Shown here: positions 11,362-19,010 of the stretch, in pieces | How positions within the stretch are numbered: the stretch's first letter is position 1 | Layout of the letters: each line of letters begins with the position of its first letter | Assembly (NCBI GenBank): GCA_003024175.1 | Contig: MDYQ01000311.1 | Coordinates: 1-26,893, forward strand | Reading direction: 5' to 3' | Length of the DNA: 26,893 nucleotides | Source: Planoprotostelium fungivorum | Lineage: Eukaryota; Evosea; Variosea; Cavosteliida; Cavosteliaceae | Position numbers and translations under genes: made by a program | The notes under the pieces: generated by a model | What the model was told of the DNA's origin: nothing | The model's database searches: none | What the model saw: the letters and a program-made list of their open reading frames with translations, nothing else

Positions 11362-11683
11362 ATTAACGTCCGTCTATCTTATCCCCGTGTGGAAAGGCCT
11401 AATGAGATTCCAAATCAGTGGCCATATCGTCACATGATTCATTCAATGTTCGAACGACCGACTTTTCGAGAGGATATAGACGATTGGATGGAGATGATTC
11501 ATCGGGTATCGTCAAGAGGATGGGATGGTGCATACAACTCACTCTTTAGATGCCAAACTTGATACAGAGGATCCCTCTGAAATCAAATACGTAAGCGCAA
11601 TTTTCACCCTGGGTTACAATTGATATTTCGACCCGTGACGCGACATCATCGTCTTCTTTGTGGACCGATAGACGATGAGAGGG
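11362..11683. other. PP2A-B upstream region and left edge of accessory island
   Basis: Promoter region of the minus-strand PP2A-B gene. A plus-strand frame stays open from about 11340 to 11560, but it has no recognisable product, starts inside the antisense of the PP2A start and is not called. The transition to AT-rich accessory sequence falls near 11690. Confidence 0.4.
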
Positions 11684-12166
11684 TTAGACGGTGGTATAGG
11701 ATATCGATGACACTATATCCCCTGCTGCAGTAAAATGGAGCTTTTGTAAATGATCAGGGAATCTCTGTTTGAATTCTTCATAGCTGGATACTTTAGCCTG
11801 CATGCATATGCTATCTGTGTCTGTATACAGGAGATCCACCTCTGTTTTGTCATAATGCTGATACAAACAATTGTATACAAAGTCTAACATTAACACCTTA
11901 CTCCATGATAGAATTGCAGATCCTACATGCTTAGCACTCTTCACATTACATTTGTCTTTCTGTAGTCTGACTTCTATCAATCCTTTATGCTGTTTGTCAG
12001 CATGTCTCATGATACTCCAGTCTGTTATTGTCCTGCCTATAGTTTGTTTCATAAAGGATTCAGGCAAGTGTATCTGTTGTGCCCAACATTTGACATCATT
12101 ATAGAAAGGTGAGAGGCACGAGATGCGTTTATTGACCAACCTCAGATTCTTCTCGTTCTCTGGTCG
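11684..12166 (-). pseudogene. Relic of a family B (viral/Polinton-type, protein-primed) DNA polymerase
   Basis: A 161-codon open stretch between an in-frame TGA (12167-12169) and TAA (11684). It carries the palm-domain end of a type B organellar/viral DNA polymerase: a hydrophobic helix with SAILSWSKVLMLDF followed by the motif C segment LLYTDTDSICM, the two Asp that bind catalytic metal. The order and spacing resemble Polinton/Maverick and related virus-like elements. Everything N-terminal (exonuclease domain, motifs A and B) and the thumb are missing, no start codon is present, and the upstream side is cut by the low-complexity block at 12277-12480. It is therefore a non-functional fragment of an old mobile or viral insertion. 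AT-rich codon use differs clearly from neighbouring host genes. Confidence 0.8.
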
Positions 12167-12276
12167 TCAGGTGTCAAGCCTTTGCCACAATCTCTCAATG
12201 TCTTTGCTTTCCTCCCTCTCTACTCTTGGCGCGCAGTCTTGCAAAGGGTTTGTTCCCAGTATCCCCGGGAACAAAA

Positions 12277-12480
12277 AAAAAAGAAGAAGAATAAAACCAA
12301 GACGGTCTCAAGACGGTCTGAGACAAAACTTGTTTGTCTCGTCTTTGTCTCGTCTTGCGAATTTTTGAGAGACAAGACAAGACAAGACGGATCACCCCCT
12401 TGTCTTGCAAATGTCTTGACGTCAAGACAGAGACTGTGCCAGCACAGTCTCCAAGACGAGTCTGTCTCTGCAGGTCCTTA
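12277..12480. repeat. Low-complexity GAGAC/GACAAG block A with nested palindromes
   Basis: A stretch dominated by GTCTC/GAGAC and GTCTTG/CAAGAC units. It contains an 18-bp perfect palindrome at 12412-12429 (TGTCTTGAC then GTCAAGACA) immediately followed by a 10-bp-arm hairpin at 12430-12451 (GAGACTGTGC-CA-GCACAGTCTC). It ends at 12463-12480 in TGTCTCTGCAGGTCCTTA, the same 18-mer that ends block B. The left end is uncertain; an A-rich run begins at 12273. It interrupts polymerase-like coding sequence, suggesting an insertion. Confidence 0.6.
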
Positions 12481-12612
12481 CAAATAATCCCTTTAAGTTG
12501 TCAGATTCTTCATTCAGTTCACACTTCTTGCCTCTAATCTTTGTATTCTGTATCCTGAGCTGTAAGCAGTCTACAATGCTTTGTGGAAGCTGAGAGACTA
12601 TATCATTGTATG
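12478..12612 (-). pseudogene. Open coding-like fragment beyond block A
   Basis: On the minus strand a frame of about 45 codons reads up to the border of block A (key stretches DIVSQLPQSIVDCLQLRIQ and KIRGKKCELNEESDNLKG) and then runs into the repeat. It may be the upstream part of the element whose polymerase fragment lies on the other side of the block, but I do not recognise it as a polymerase motif. Confidence 0.35.
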
Positions 12613-12912
12613 CAGAACTCCACCATTAGGTCATAGTAAAATGTAGTAATTTGGATGAGTAAATTAATAGTAGATTAAACAGTAATAATAGTAAAATCAA
12701 TAAGTTGAAAATGGTGTCATATAGTAGATTTATGGTAAATATAGTAAGAATTTGGTGTCTTTTGCTCTTTGAATACATAAAAAAAGAAGATTTACCTGTT
12801 TTCCTATGTGTCAGGAAGCAAAGTGAAGGTGGTAATTCACTTGTAAATTTAATAATGTAAATATTCAGGTCGATTGGTAAATAGGTGATTGTAGATGTAA
12901 AGAATTAAATAA
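12613..12912. other. AT-rich non-coding stretch
   Basis: About 300 bp of strongly AT-rich sequence with many TAATA/TAGTA repeats (12637-12760) and no open frame of note. It ends at a single undetermined base (N) at 12913. Confidence 0.6.
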
Positions 12913-12913
12913 N
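12913..12913. other. Undetermined base (N) in assembly
   Basis: Single N inside an A/T run. It may mark a scaffold join or an unresolved homopolymer. Confidence 0.9.
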
Positions 12914-13251
12914 AAATAATAAACGCACATTCGAAGCGCATCAGTGATCTGCAGATCCGCCGTCTTCGTATTCTTTTAGTGAAAGGTAGTGGGTGCTCGC
13001 AAGGGACCACTCTAGACTCGTCAGAGTCTTACACTATGGTTTACTCTGAACTTCCAGTCCACTCATTTTCAATATCTACTTCTTCATCTGTGACATCCCC
13101 TGAGTTCTCTGCAGCCTGCAACAATTCTGCATAACAAATCAACAAGGTTGTAAAACTGCATTAATTACATCCACTTTGGCATTTTCCATTCCAATACATG
13201 AAAGTCACAACAGATTTTCATAAATAAAAGGGGCACTCCAACTGTTATTAT

Positions 13252-14075
13252 CTAGATATCAATCTGATGCAATGAAACAAGCTGAGATAGTTTGTTGCTC
13301 CAGTCGTATTCATCATCATCTCTTGAGGGAGAGTCCATATGGCACTGCTCAAACACTTGTGCTTGTTCCCTTGTGATCCGATTATCCTTGATAGCATTGA
13401 ATATTGATATCTGAGCATGGATGCTAAGGATGCGTCGGTATGGGGGTGTACCTTAGATTCTCAGAAGTCAAACTTTTGAAACTGTACAGACCTGGTGTGC
13501 TCAAAGTCTCAAACTCAAGTTCTGAGAATTTCTTCCTTGAAGGTTCTGCCTCATCATCACGAATATTGTTGTCCAACACCATCAGAATAAGTCCTTGTGG
13601 ACCAGCATCTATAAAACAGATCTACCTATGTGAATATCTTTTTACATACATCTGTGTATTACCTGCTGTTGGTCAAATGCCCTCTCAATGCCTCGACATA
13701 GCAGGAGACCATTACGGACACTATTGATATCATCTGTCTTCAACCCAAAAACAGGGAGGAATGCAACAGCTCGTTCTGGAAGGATGTGAGCTGCATTCAC
13801 ATAACCTTTGTAATGCTCTTCTCCTGTCATCTGACACTTCAGATATCCTTTTTCTTGTGGCCTTATGGGTTTTAGTACATATACATTAGATAATTTGGTA
13901 CTCACTGACTTGGCATTACGATCTACAATCAGAGCCTTCTTAAATCTCTTTGGGGCTCCCAGTTCTGGCTCTGTGATGACAGACTCTGTCCATATATGCG
14001 AAAATGCAAGGCTGTATCGAGACATAAATTCACCCATCTTTTCCGCAACCTTCCTATCAATCAACTGATCCAGAT
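13252..14075 (-). CDS. HNH endonuclease-domain protein (copy 1; 5' end lost)
   Basis: Exons (minus strand) 14075-13650, 13608-13452 and 13423-13252 join in frame. The first and third boundaries use 41-nt and 28-nt GT-AG introns; the 28-nt one is unusually short and least certain. The central exon holds an HNH_2-type nuclease core: MTGEEHYKG (treble-clef start), AAHILPERA with the catalytic His, then NGLLLCRGIERAFD. Downstream exons encode an acidic, unrecognised C-terminal region. A further exon, AAENSGDVTDEEVDIENEW ending at about 13052, may follow through a splice I could not fix. The 5' end is cut at 14124, where an N and block B begin; the acceptor ATTATCATAG at about 14076 suggests upstream exons existed. 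The family is common in fungal and protist genomes, often near mobile DNA. Confidence 0.7.
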
Positions 14076-14124
14076 CTATGATAATTAGTCCAAGATATAT
14101 ACAGATTATGAGACAATCTCCAAA
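13650..14124. repeat. Direct repeat, copy 1 (475 bp)
   Basis: Covers the HNH exon and adjoining intron bases. It matches 14251-14724 with nine substitutions and one indel by eye (about 98% identity). Identity stops exactly at the N at 14125. Confidence 0.9.
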
Positions 14125-14125
14125 N
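14125..14125. other. Undetermined base (N) at repeat junction
   Basis: The N falls exactly where copy 1 of the direct repeat ends and low-complexity block B starts, which makes an assembly join likely. Confidence 0.9.
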
Positions 14126-14250
14126 CCGTCTTGCGTGATAAAAATGGCAAGACGAGACAGAGACCGAGACAAGCAATTTTTTGTCGAGACAGATCCAAAA
14201 AATGCGAGACAAGACAGAGACACAAATTTTTATGTCTCTGCAGGTCCTTA
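14126..14250. repeat. Low-complexity GAGAC/GACAAG block B
   Basis: 125 bp of CAAGACGAGACAGAGAC-type sequence between the two HNH copies. It contains the hairpin CAGAGACA (14215-14222) / TGTCTCTG (14233-14240) and ends in TGTCTCTGCAGGTCCTTA (14233-14250), identical to the end of block A. It abuts copy 2 of the HNH sequence with no spacer. Confidence 0.65.
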
Positions 14251-14724
14251 ATCTGTGTATTACCTGCTGTTGGTCAAATGCCCTCTCAATGCCTCGACAT
14301 AGCAGGAGACCATTACGGACACTATTGATATCATCTGTCTTCAACCCAAAAACAGGGAGGAATGCAACAGCTCGTTGTGGAAGGATGTGAGCTGCATTCA
14401 TATCACCTTTGTAATGCTCTTCTCCTGTCATCTGACACTTCAGATATCCTTTTCTTGTGGCCTTATGGGTTTTAGTACATATACATTAGATAATTTGGTA
14501 CTCACTGACTTGGCATTACAATCTACAATCAGAGCCTTCTTAAATCTCTTTGGGGCTCCCAGTTCTAGCTCTGTGATGACAGACTCTGTCCATATATGCA
14601 AAAATGCAAGGCTGTATTGAGACATAAATTCGCCCATCTTTTCTGCAACCTTCCTATCAATCAACTGATCCAGATCTATGATAATTAGTCCAAGATATAT
14701 ACAGATTATGAGACAATCTCCAAA
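14251..14724 (-). pseudogene. HNH endonuclease gene, truncated frameshifted copy 2
   Basis: Second copy of the HNH exon. Loss of one T in a five-T run near 14450 (copy 1 has five, copy 2 four) shifts the frame right before the nuclease core, so the peptide stops after RPQEKDI. The 3' side is cut at the base where block B is joined, at the exon-intron border, so the downstream exons are absent. AAHILP and the second half of the core remain readable in another frame. Confidence 0.8.
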
Positions 14725-14730
14725 ATTCTA

Positions 14731-14793
14731 AGTCACGTGACTGCAGCCAAAGCGACCCTCTCAGCCGCGTATACGCGAGCTAGAGCCTGAGAG
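14731..14793. repeat. Cluster of perfect palindromes
   Basis: AGTCACGTGACT (14731-14742, 12 bp, contains the E-box CACGTG), CGCGTATACGCG (14766-14777, 12 bp) and flanking arms CTCTCAG (14758-14764) / CTGAGAG (14787-14793) that enclose the second palindrome. It lies between HNH copy 2 and the 3' end of the next gene. Confidence 0.6.
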
Positions 14794-14819
14794 GCCTGTA
14801 GAGCCCCATAGAGGCCCTG

Positions 14820-14902
14820 GAGACGCTGCGACGAGAATATATAGAATAAAAAGAGAATAGTTGCGACAAGAATAAAGAGAATATACAGAGAATAAAGAAG
14901 GG
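14820..14902. repeat. AGAATA-rich tract
   Basis: Irregular repeats of AGAATA / AGAATAAA (about seven units, 14831-14897) in the 3' flank of the gene at 14903-15850. Because they contain AATAAA they may include polyadenylation signals on the plus strand only. Confidence 0.45.
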
Positions 14903-15850
14903 TCAAGAATCACCGGCTGTCTGGACGGGAGGGACTATGGCGTCCCTCAGATCTACCCATAGCTCGTCCACGTTGTTTGGTGGAGGCTGTGAGTTGGCTG
15001 CTTGTGCATCTGCATACCAGGAATCGATTTCGTCGTCTTCAACAGTGGTATCACTCAGAATCCTGGTTGATGCCTTTCCACGAAATGCTGAGTTATAGCC
15101 GTTCTGTCTATGTTGTTGGACTAAGTTGAGCAGAGCGGCTCTATTGGGGTGATTGGCAGTGTAAGGCATCCTGAAATGAAGGTAAGAAAATTTGTAACAT
15201 GAACCAACTCGAAAACCAAGCGTTCGATCCGAGCGTATGATTTACCTTTGAGACTGTTCGAAGTGGCGATGATTAATGACGGATGAAAAGGACGAGATCT
15301 GTTTTGGAGTTAGAAAATGAGACAGATGCCGTCGTATAATTTGAAGTTGTTACCTCGAGAAAGGGGCAGTGGACAATACGGACCCAAGAACTAGAATAGA
15401 GTCAGAATGTGAGAGAGGAACCAACGTCAGCAAGCTATAGTTACCTGTGGACGCGCTCGTCCAAAACGAAGTCTATAAGACGGCCAAAGACCTGAAAGGA
15501 ATCAACTCATGTTAAACATGGACCGACGATGAGGTAGTGAGCAGCGACGATTTAATAGAGCGTCTACCTGTGCGCGGCCGAGGTCTCTGAAATTGAAGGA
15601 GACCTGGATATGCCCTTGGAAGGCGCGGTTCGCAGATGCGAAATCCGAAAATGAAATATTCGAGAAACAGCCCAGCCAGAAAGGAACTGGAGACGAGAGA
15701 AGAACGTTTTGAGCGAGAATTTTATCTAGGATACTCAATACCAGCCTCGGCGAGCGTGATGAGTGACTCGATATGGAGAAGGATTAAGTGATGGCAGTGC
15801 AGGAAGAGACGGCTCAGGACGAGAAGGTGAAGGTCGATCGGACCACCGAG
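14903..15850 (-). CDS. Unrecognised multi-exon gene (5' end uncertain)
   Basis: No open frame here exceeds 100 codons, but a chain of GT-AG introns gives one continuous frame. Exons (minus strand) are: one ending at 15742, then 15686-15568, 15491-15445, 15390-15354, 15298-15246 and 15170-14903, with introns 55, 76, 54, 55 and 75 nt. The resolved part reads through VPFWLGCFSNISFSDFAS, VFGRLIDFVLDERVH, SWVRIVHCPFLE, NHRHFEQSQRMPYTANH, then an Arg/Asn-rich part and an acidic, Pro-rich end (SDTTVEDDEIDSWYAD, VDELWVDLRDA). The first exon could read LLHIESLITLAEA; its start, and therefore the start coordinate given here, is approximate. I do not recognise the family. Tiny exons of 37-53 nt and consistently longer introns than the host genes stand out. 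It may belong to a mobile or laterally acquired gene. Confidence 0.55.
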
Positions 15851-16107
15851 GAGGTATGAAAGGACGAACAGAGTCAGGGGAAGGCGAACTGAAATCACGC
15901 TGCATGACTGCACCCAGTGGCTTCAAGGTATGTAACGCCTCTTGTATTTCCCCTTGGTTTCAGCAAACAAAAGCGAATCATCTCATGATCTGAAGATCAC
16001 GTGATGATCCTGCAATCACGCATGTCCGTTGATTCTTGTGAAACGGAGTTATAACTTTACTCCGTCTCTTAGAATCACTCGTGGCAGAGTGCCCTCATGA
16101 GGAACTC
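15851..16107. other. Intergenic stretch in accessory island
   Basis: No gene recognised. Possible 5' region of the minus-strand gene ending at 14903 and of the weak plus-strand ORF starting at 16108. Confidence 0.4.
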
Positions 16108-16382
16108 ATGGCGGAAGCAGAGGAAGAGGGATTCTCCAACTACAGAGTGGTCAATTGTCATTTCCAACTGAATACACAAGCAAGCACTTCACCATCACCA
16201 AACATGCCTCCCAAAGCTTATGAGACTCCTGCAGATCTTGCACAGGCAGCCAAGGACTATGGCGGAGAGAACAGATGTCTTACATCACCCAAACTGGGGG
16301 TGCTGGTCAGAAAGCTTGTCTAAGAGAGGCGGGATTGAGCACTTCCAACATCACTCCAGCCTTTCTTGACGCAGCAAAGGAC
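16108..16382 (+). pseudogene. Small ORF, possibly frameshifted
   Basis: From ATG 16108 a frame of 71 codons ends at TAA 16321-16323 (inner ATG at 16204 starts MPPKAYETPADLAQAAKDY). A second frame, offset by one base, begins right where the first loses coding character (about 16274) and runs to TGA near 16380, reading MSYITQTGGAGQKACLREAG and then ITPAFLDAAKDILKNN, which looks like amphipathic protein. The two together would make one peptide of about 90 residues if a single base were lost or gained near 16273. I do not recognise it. It could also be two chance frames. Confidence 0.3.
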
Positions 16383-16624
16383 ATCCTCAAGAACAATTGA
16401 ACGGCCTTGTGAGCCACAAATAAATTGATTCTATTTCAGCTCAGCCTATTCATATGCAGCTGCCTTTTGCCTCACTGTGTCTTTTGTGTGATTTGAGTGT
16501 ATAGATTTCCACCCAGACTGCATAAAGCGAGTACGGAGCACATGAACACTTACAAATGTTTTGCAGAGGATAATCAAACAGAACACAGGAGGTGAGCATT
16601 CAGTGCGAGGAGAGTTGTAGAGAA
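16383..16624. other. Intergenic region
   Basis: Right edge of the accessory island and promoter region of the MYND gene. AATAAA-like sequence occurs near 16418. Nothing else recognised. Confidence 0.45.
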
Positions 16625-17553
16625 ATGGACTATAATATTCCCTTTTACTATGTGGAGCACACTCGTTGCGATCAGATGTTGGGGATTCCTCGAGCTGGTA
16701 AAACGCACCATAATGAGTGAGATGTATCCGTATTATCGTTAGTTATTCAAAGAGCACAGATATAGCCGAAGTCTTCCTCGTAAACCAGATGAGAGCTGCT
16801 ATGTTTGCAAAATGAATACAAAGGTAAGATCGAACGATATTGCGTCTCTCATATACGGAAGATCTCTCGTTGCTCAAAATGTATGATCAGGTGAGTGCAA
16901 GTGTGTGTAATAACAGGACGTTCTGATGAATCAGGGGGTATTGTTCAAGAGAGCATCAGACATCAGATTGGTCCAGACACAAGAGCGAATGTAGTCAATT
17001 CATTGAAGGCCTAAAAGTGTTGGAAGACACACTGCAATCTGAGGAGAACCCAAAGAAGAATCAGAATCCAGCAATGGTGAGGACGTGACAGAATCTCATC
17101 GCACCCTGCTCACTCTTCCAGGAGGTCAGCGGAGAACACGAAGACATCATGTCCACTGCACGGAAACTGTGGATGGAATACGACCCCACCCTCATTGTGA
17201 TCCATTCATAGTCACTTCACCTGGCTCACTGAATCCCACAGAGCGAATTGTCCGTGGACGATTCCGAAAAGTTTGCTACGCGATTAATCGACGGGCTGAT
17301 CGACAGCACACTGTCCGTGGAGAACCTCAGGGCCATCTTCACTCAAGAATACGGGGACTCCATCGCAGAGCCACCCATCGAGTTCTACGAGGTGAGTGTG
17401 ACACGCAGAGTGAACTCAAAGGGTCAGGGACAGAGGATACAAGCGAAAGAACAGATGACGAACGATTTATGGTCGCACTGCGACGAGAAGGGGAGGAGAC
17501 GCTTGCGTCTGTCGGCCATCGATGGATTCGTGAAACACTTTGTCGAAGAATGA
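16625..17553 (+). CDS. MYND-type zinc-finger protein
   Basis: Seven exons: 16625-16716, 16760-16823, 16862-16890, 16935-17076, 17122-17196, 17242-17391, 17434-17553, giving 223 aa, with introns of 38-45 nt. Exons 2-4 assemble a MYND finger at about residues 42-80: CYVC, eight residues, CSKC, then GYCSREHQTSDWSRHKSEC. This has the family spacing, except that the third pair reads C-x3-H rather than C-x3-C; His can also bind zinc. MYND domains usually bind short Pro-rich peptides of partner proteins. The C-terminal part is helical and acidic (SVDDSEKFATRLIDGLID) and ends GFVKHFVEE. The last intron (17392-17433) is 42 nt and free of stops, so if retained it adds 14 residues. Start ATG 16625 (MDYNIPFYY) is the first workable one. 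Specific role unknown. Confidence 0.8.
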
Positions 17554-17670
17554 ACGTTCGTCTACTTTTTCGTGAAGAAGGAAGAGATCTTGCTCATCCT
17601 CGATGTGTCCACTTTCGCCAGCCGAGTCTGTCCAACGCTACGTTTCTGTTTCTGTGACTCTGTCACATTC

Positions 17671-18832
17671 CTACCACGTCTTCGTCGTCACCTTCGCTGC
17701 GGGCGATTTGTTCTTCTCTTCATCTTCCTCTACGTCGTAGATGGATCTCTTCTCTGCCTCTCGAATGCCCTCTGTGACCACCATCTTGTTCAGTTCTACC
17801 ACCCTCAAATCATTGTCAGTCGAGATCGATGCTGAACAAGATACCCAAATCGTTCAGCGACCCTGTTCATCGTGGAAGGCTTCACATACTCAGAGATGAA
17901 GCCCAGAGCACTCTTCACGATTTGCTCTGCCCTCTTCAGTCGAGATAGTCATACCTTTCATCACCTTCCGTATTCACTCGTTTTGATGATACAAAGGTGG
18001 AGACGCGAGCAGAGCTGTGATCGATCGGTGTGTTGATGAGGATCAGACTCACCTCGATAGATCGAGAGAAGAATGACGGATCTTCTCGATGAGAGCGTCT
18101 ACCTTACAACACATCCAAGCAATCACCCTCTCTTCATTGAGGCGGAAGGCCTTCTCTCCTATCCCATATCAGTCGATCCCTTACATCCATCACCGACCCT
18201 CATGTAGGGTCTGAGAATCACAAACGAGGTGAATGTTTGGTTGAGCCTTTAAGTTAGTGAAGAGGGTGTATCCATCCCAGGGTGAGTCGGACATCATCTG
18301 AGAGAGTGTACAAAAGACTCCCTGCTCATCTGTCGGTTTTCTTCGCGTGAGGGAGGATTTACCTTCTTCAAGTGATATTCGAGGAGGGGCATTATGAAGA
18401 AGATGGGATCCACGGGAGTGAAGAGGTATAAACTTCCATCTGCAGGATATCATTCGCAGTCAGTACACATCACAATCACCTTTTTGAATCGAATTGTCCA
18501 GAAACCAAGAGCTCGGTGCTTCATGTAGACGATTGATTTCCAGGAGCGATCCGTTCGAGATGGTCACCTTTGCAAGCGTTTCCTCTGTCAGTGTTGGTTA
18601 TCTTCAAAGAAACTCCTCTTACCGAGCTTGGGATGAGGTAATGAAAAGATATGTACATCCTGTGAGTCTAATGCTTGTCGCGTGGTCTTTACCAAGGCGA
18701 TCCTCTGCTTGTAATTGACTTTGTTTCCAACAAACTTCCGCTGAATCTCAGAGGAATCGAGGTTCTGTTGAATTGAGCGCACATCTCTTTACGATTCATC
18801 ACTTCATCAACTTCGTCATCGAGGTCGGCCAT
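17671..18832 (-). CDS. RNASEH2B: Ribonuclease H2 subunit B
   Basis: Non-catalytic subunit of RNase H2, which removes ribonucleotides and RNA-DNA hybrids in the nucleus; subunit B stabilises the complex and links it to PCNA in animals. Nine exons (minus strand): 18832-18803, 18764-18623, 18584-18480, 18439-18363, 18297-18198, 18158-18053, 18014-17978, 17933-17845, 17803-17671, giving 272 aa. Recognisable are HIFSLPHPKL, SSWFLDNSIQKDGSLYLFTP with VDPIFFIMPLLEYH (the family hallmark, compare animal SWF...ATPVDPLFLLL), IHLVCDSQ, and FRLNEERVIAWMCCKVDALI. The C-terminus is Lys-rich and ends KVTTKTW. The first exon encodes only MADLDDEVDE. Introns are 38-65 nt. The gene is shredded into fragments of under 90 codons when read without splicing. 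Stops of this gene and the MYND gene face each other 117 bp apart. Confidence 0.9.
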
Positions 18833-19010
18833 CTCTCTTGTATCGATTGAGAACGATTTGAAGATCCTTTTTACCGCCAAATTTTACACGGCAGCACCAC
18901 CCTCTACAACCGATGACACCCACTAAGACACTGAGCCACACCATTTGAGCCACTTAAACAAGTGATAAGAATGGTTCTAACAACGAAATCTTGATAATAT
19001 TATTCCTCCA

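Noticed and set aside
11340-11560. Plus-strand frame open for about 70 codons upstream of PP2A-B
   Set aside because: It begins in antisense to the PP2A start, has no recognisable motif, and its ATG-initiated part is only about 42 codons.
11684-16382. Interpretation of the island as one intact integrated virus or transposon
   Set aside because: No capsid, integrase or packaging genes and no matching long termini are visible; the HNH genes have host-like introns, so the island looks like layered remnants rather than a single element.
17934-17977. Alternative very short introns (23 or 31 nt) near the RNASEH2B exon 7/8 boundary
   Set aside because: The 31-nt version breaks the frame and 23 nt is implausibly short; the 44-nt intron 17977-17934 preserves the frame.
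18634-18666. A 33-nt GT...AG stretch in RNASEH2B exon 2 that could be an intron
   Set aside because: It is in frame and read-through gives RIALVKTTRQALDSQDVHIF, which matches family spacing better; 33 nt is below the confident intron minimum here.
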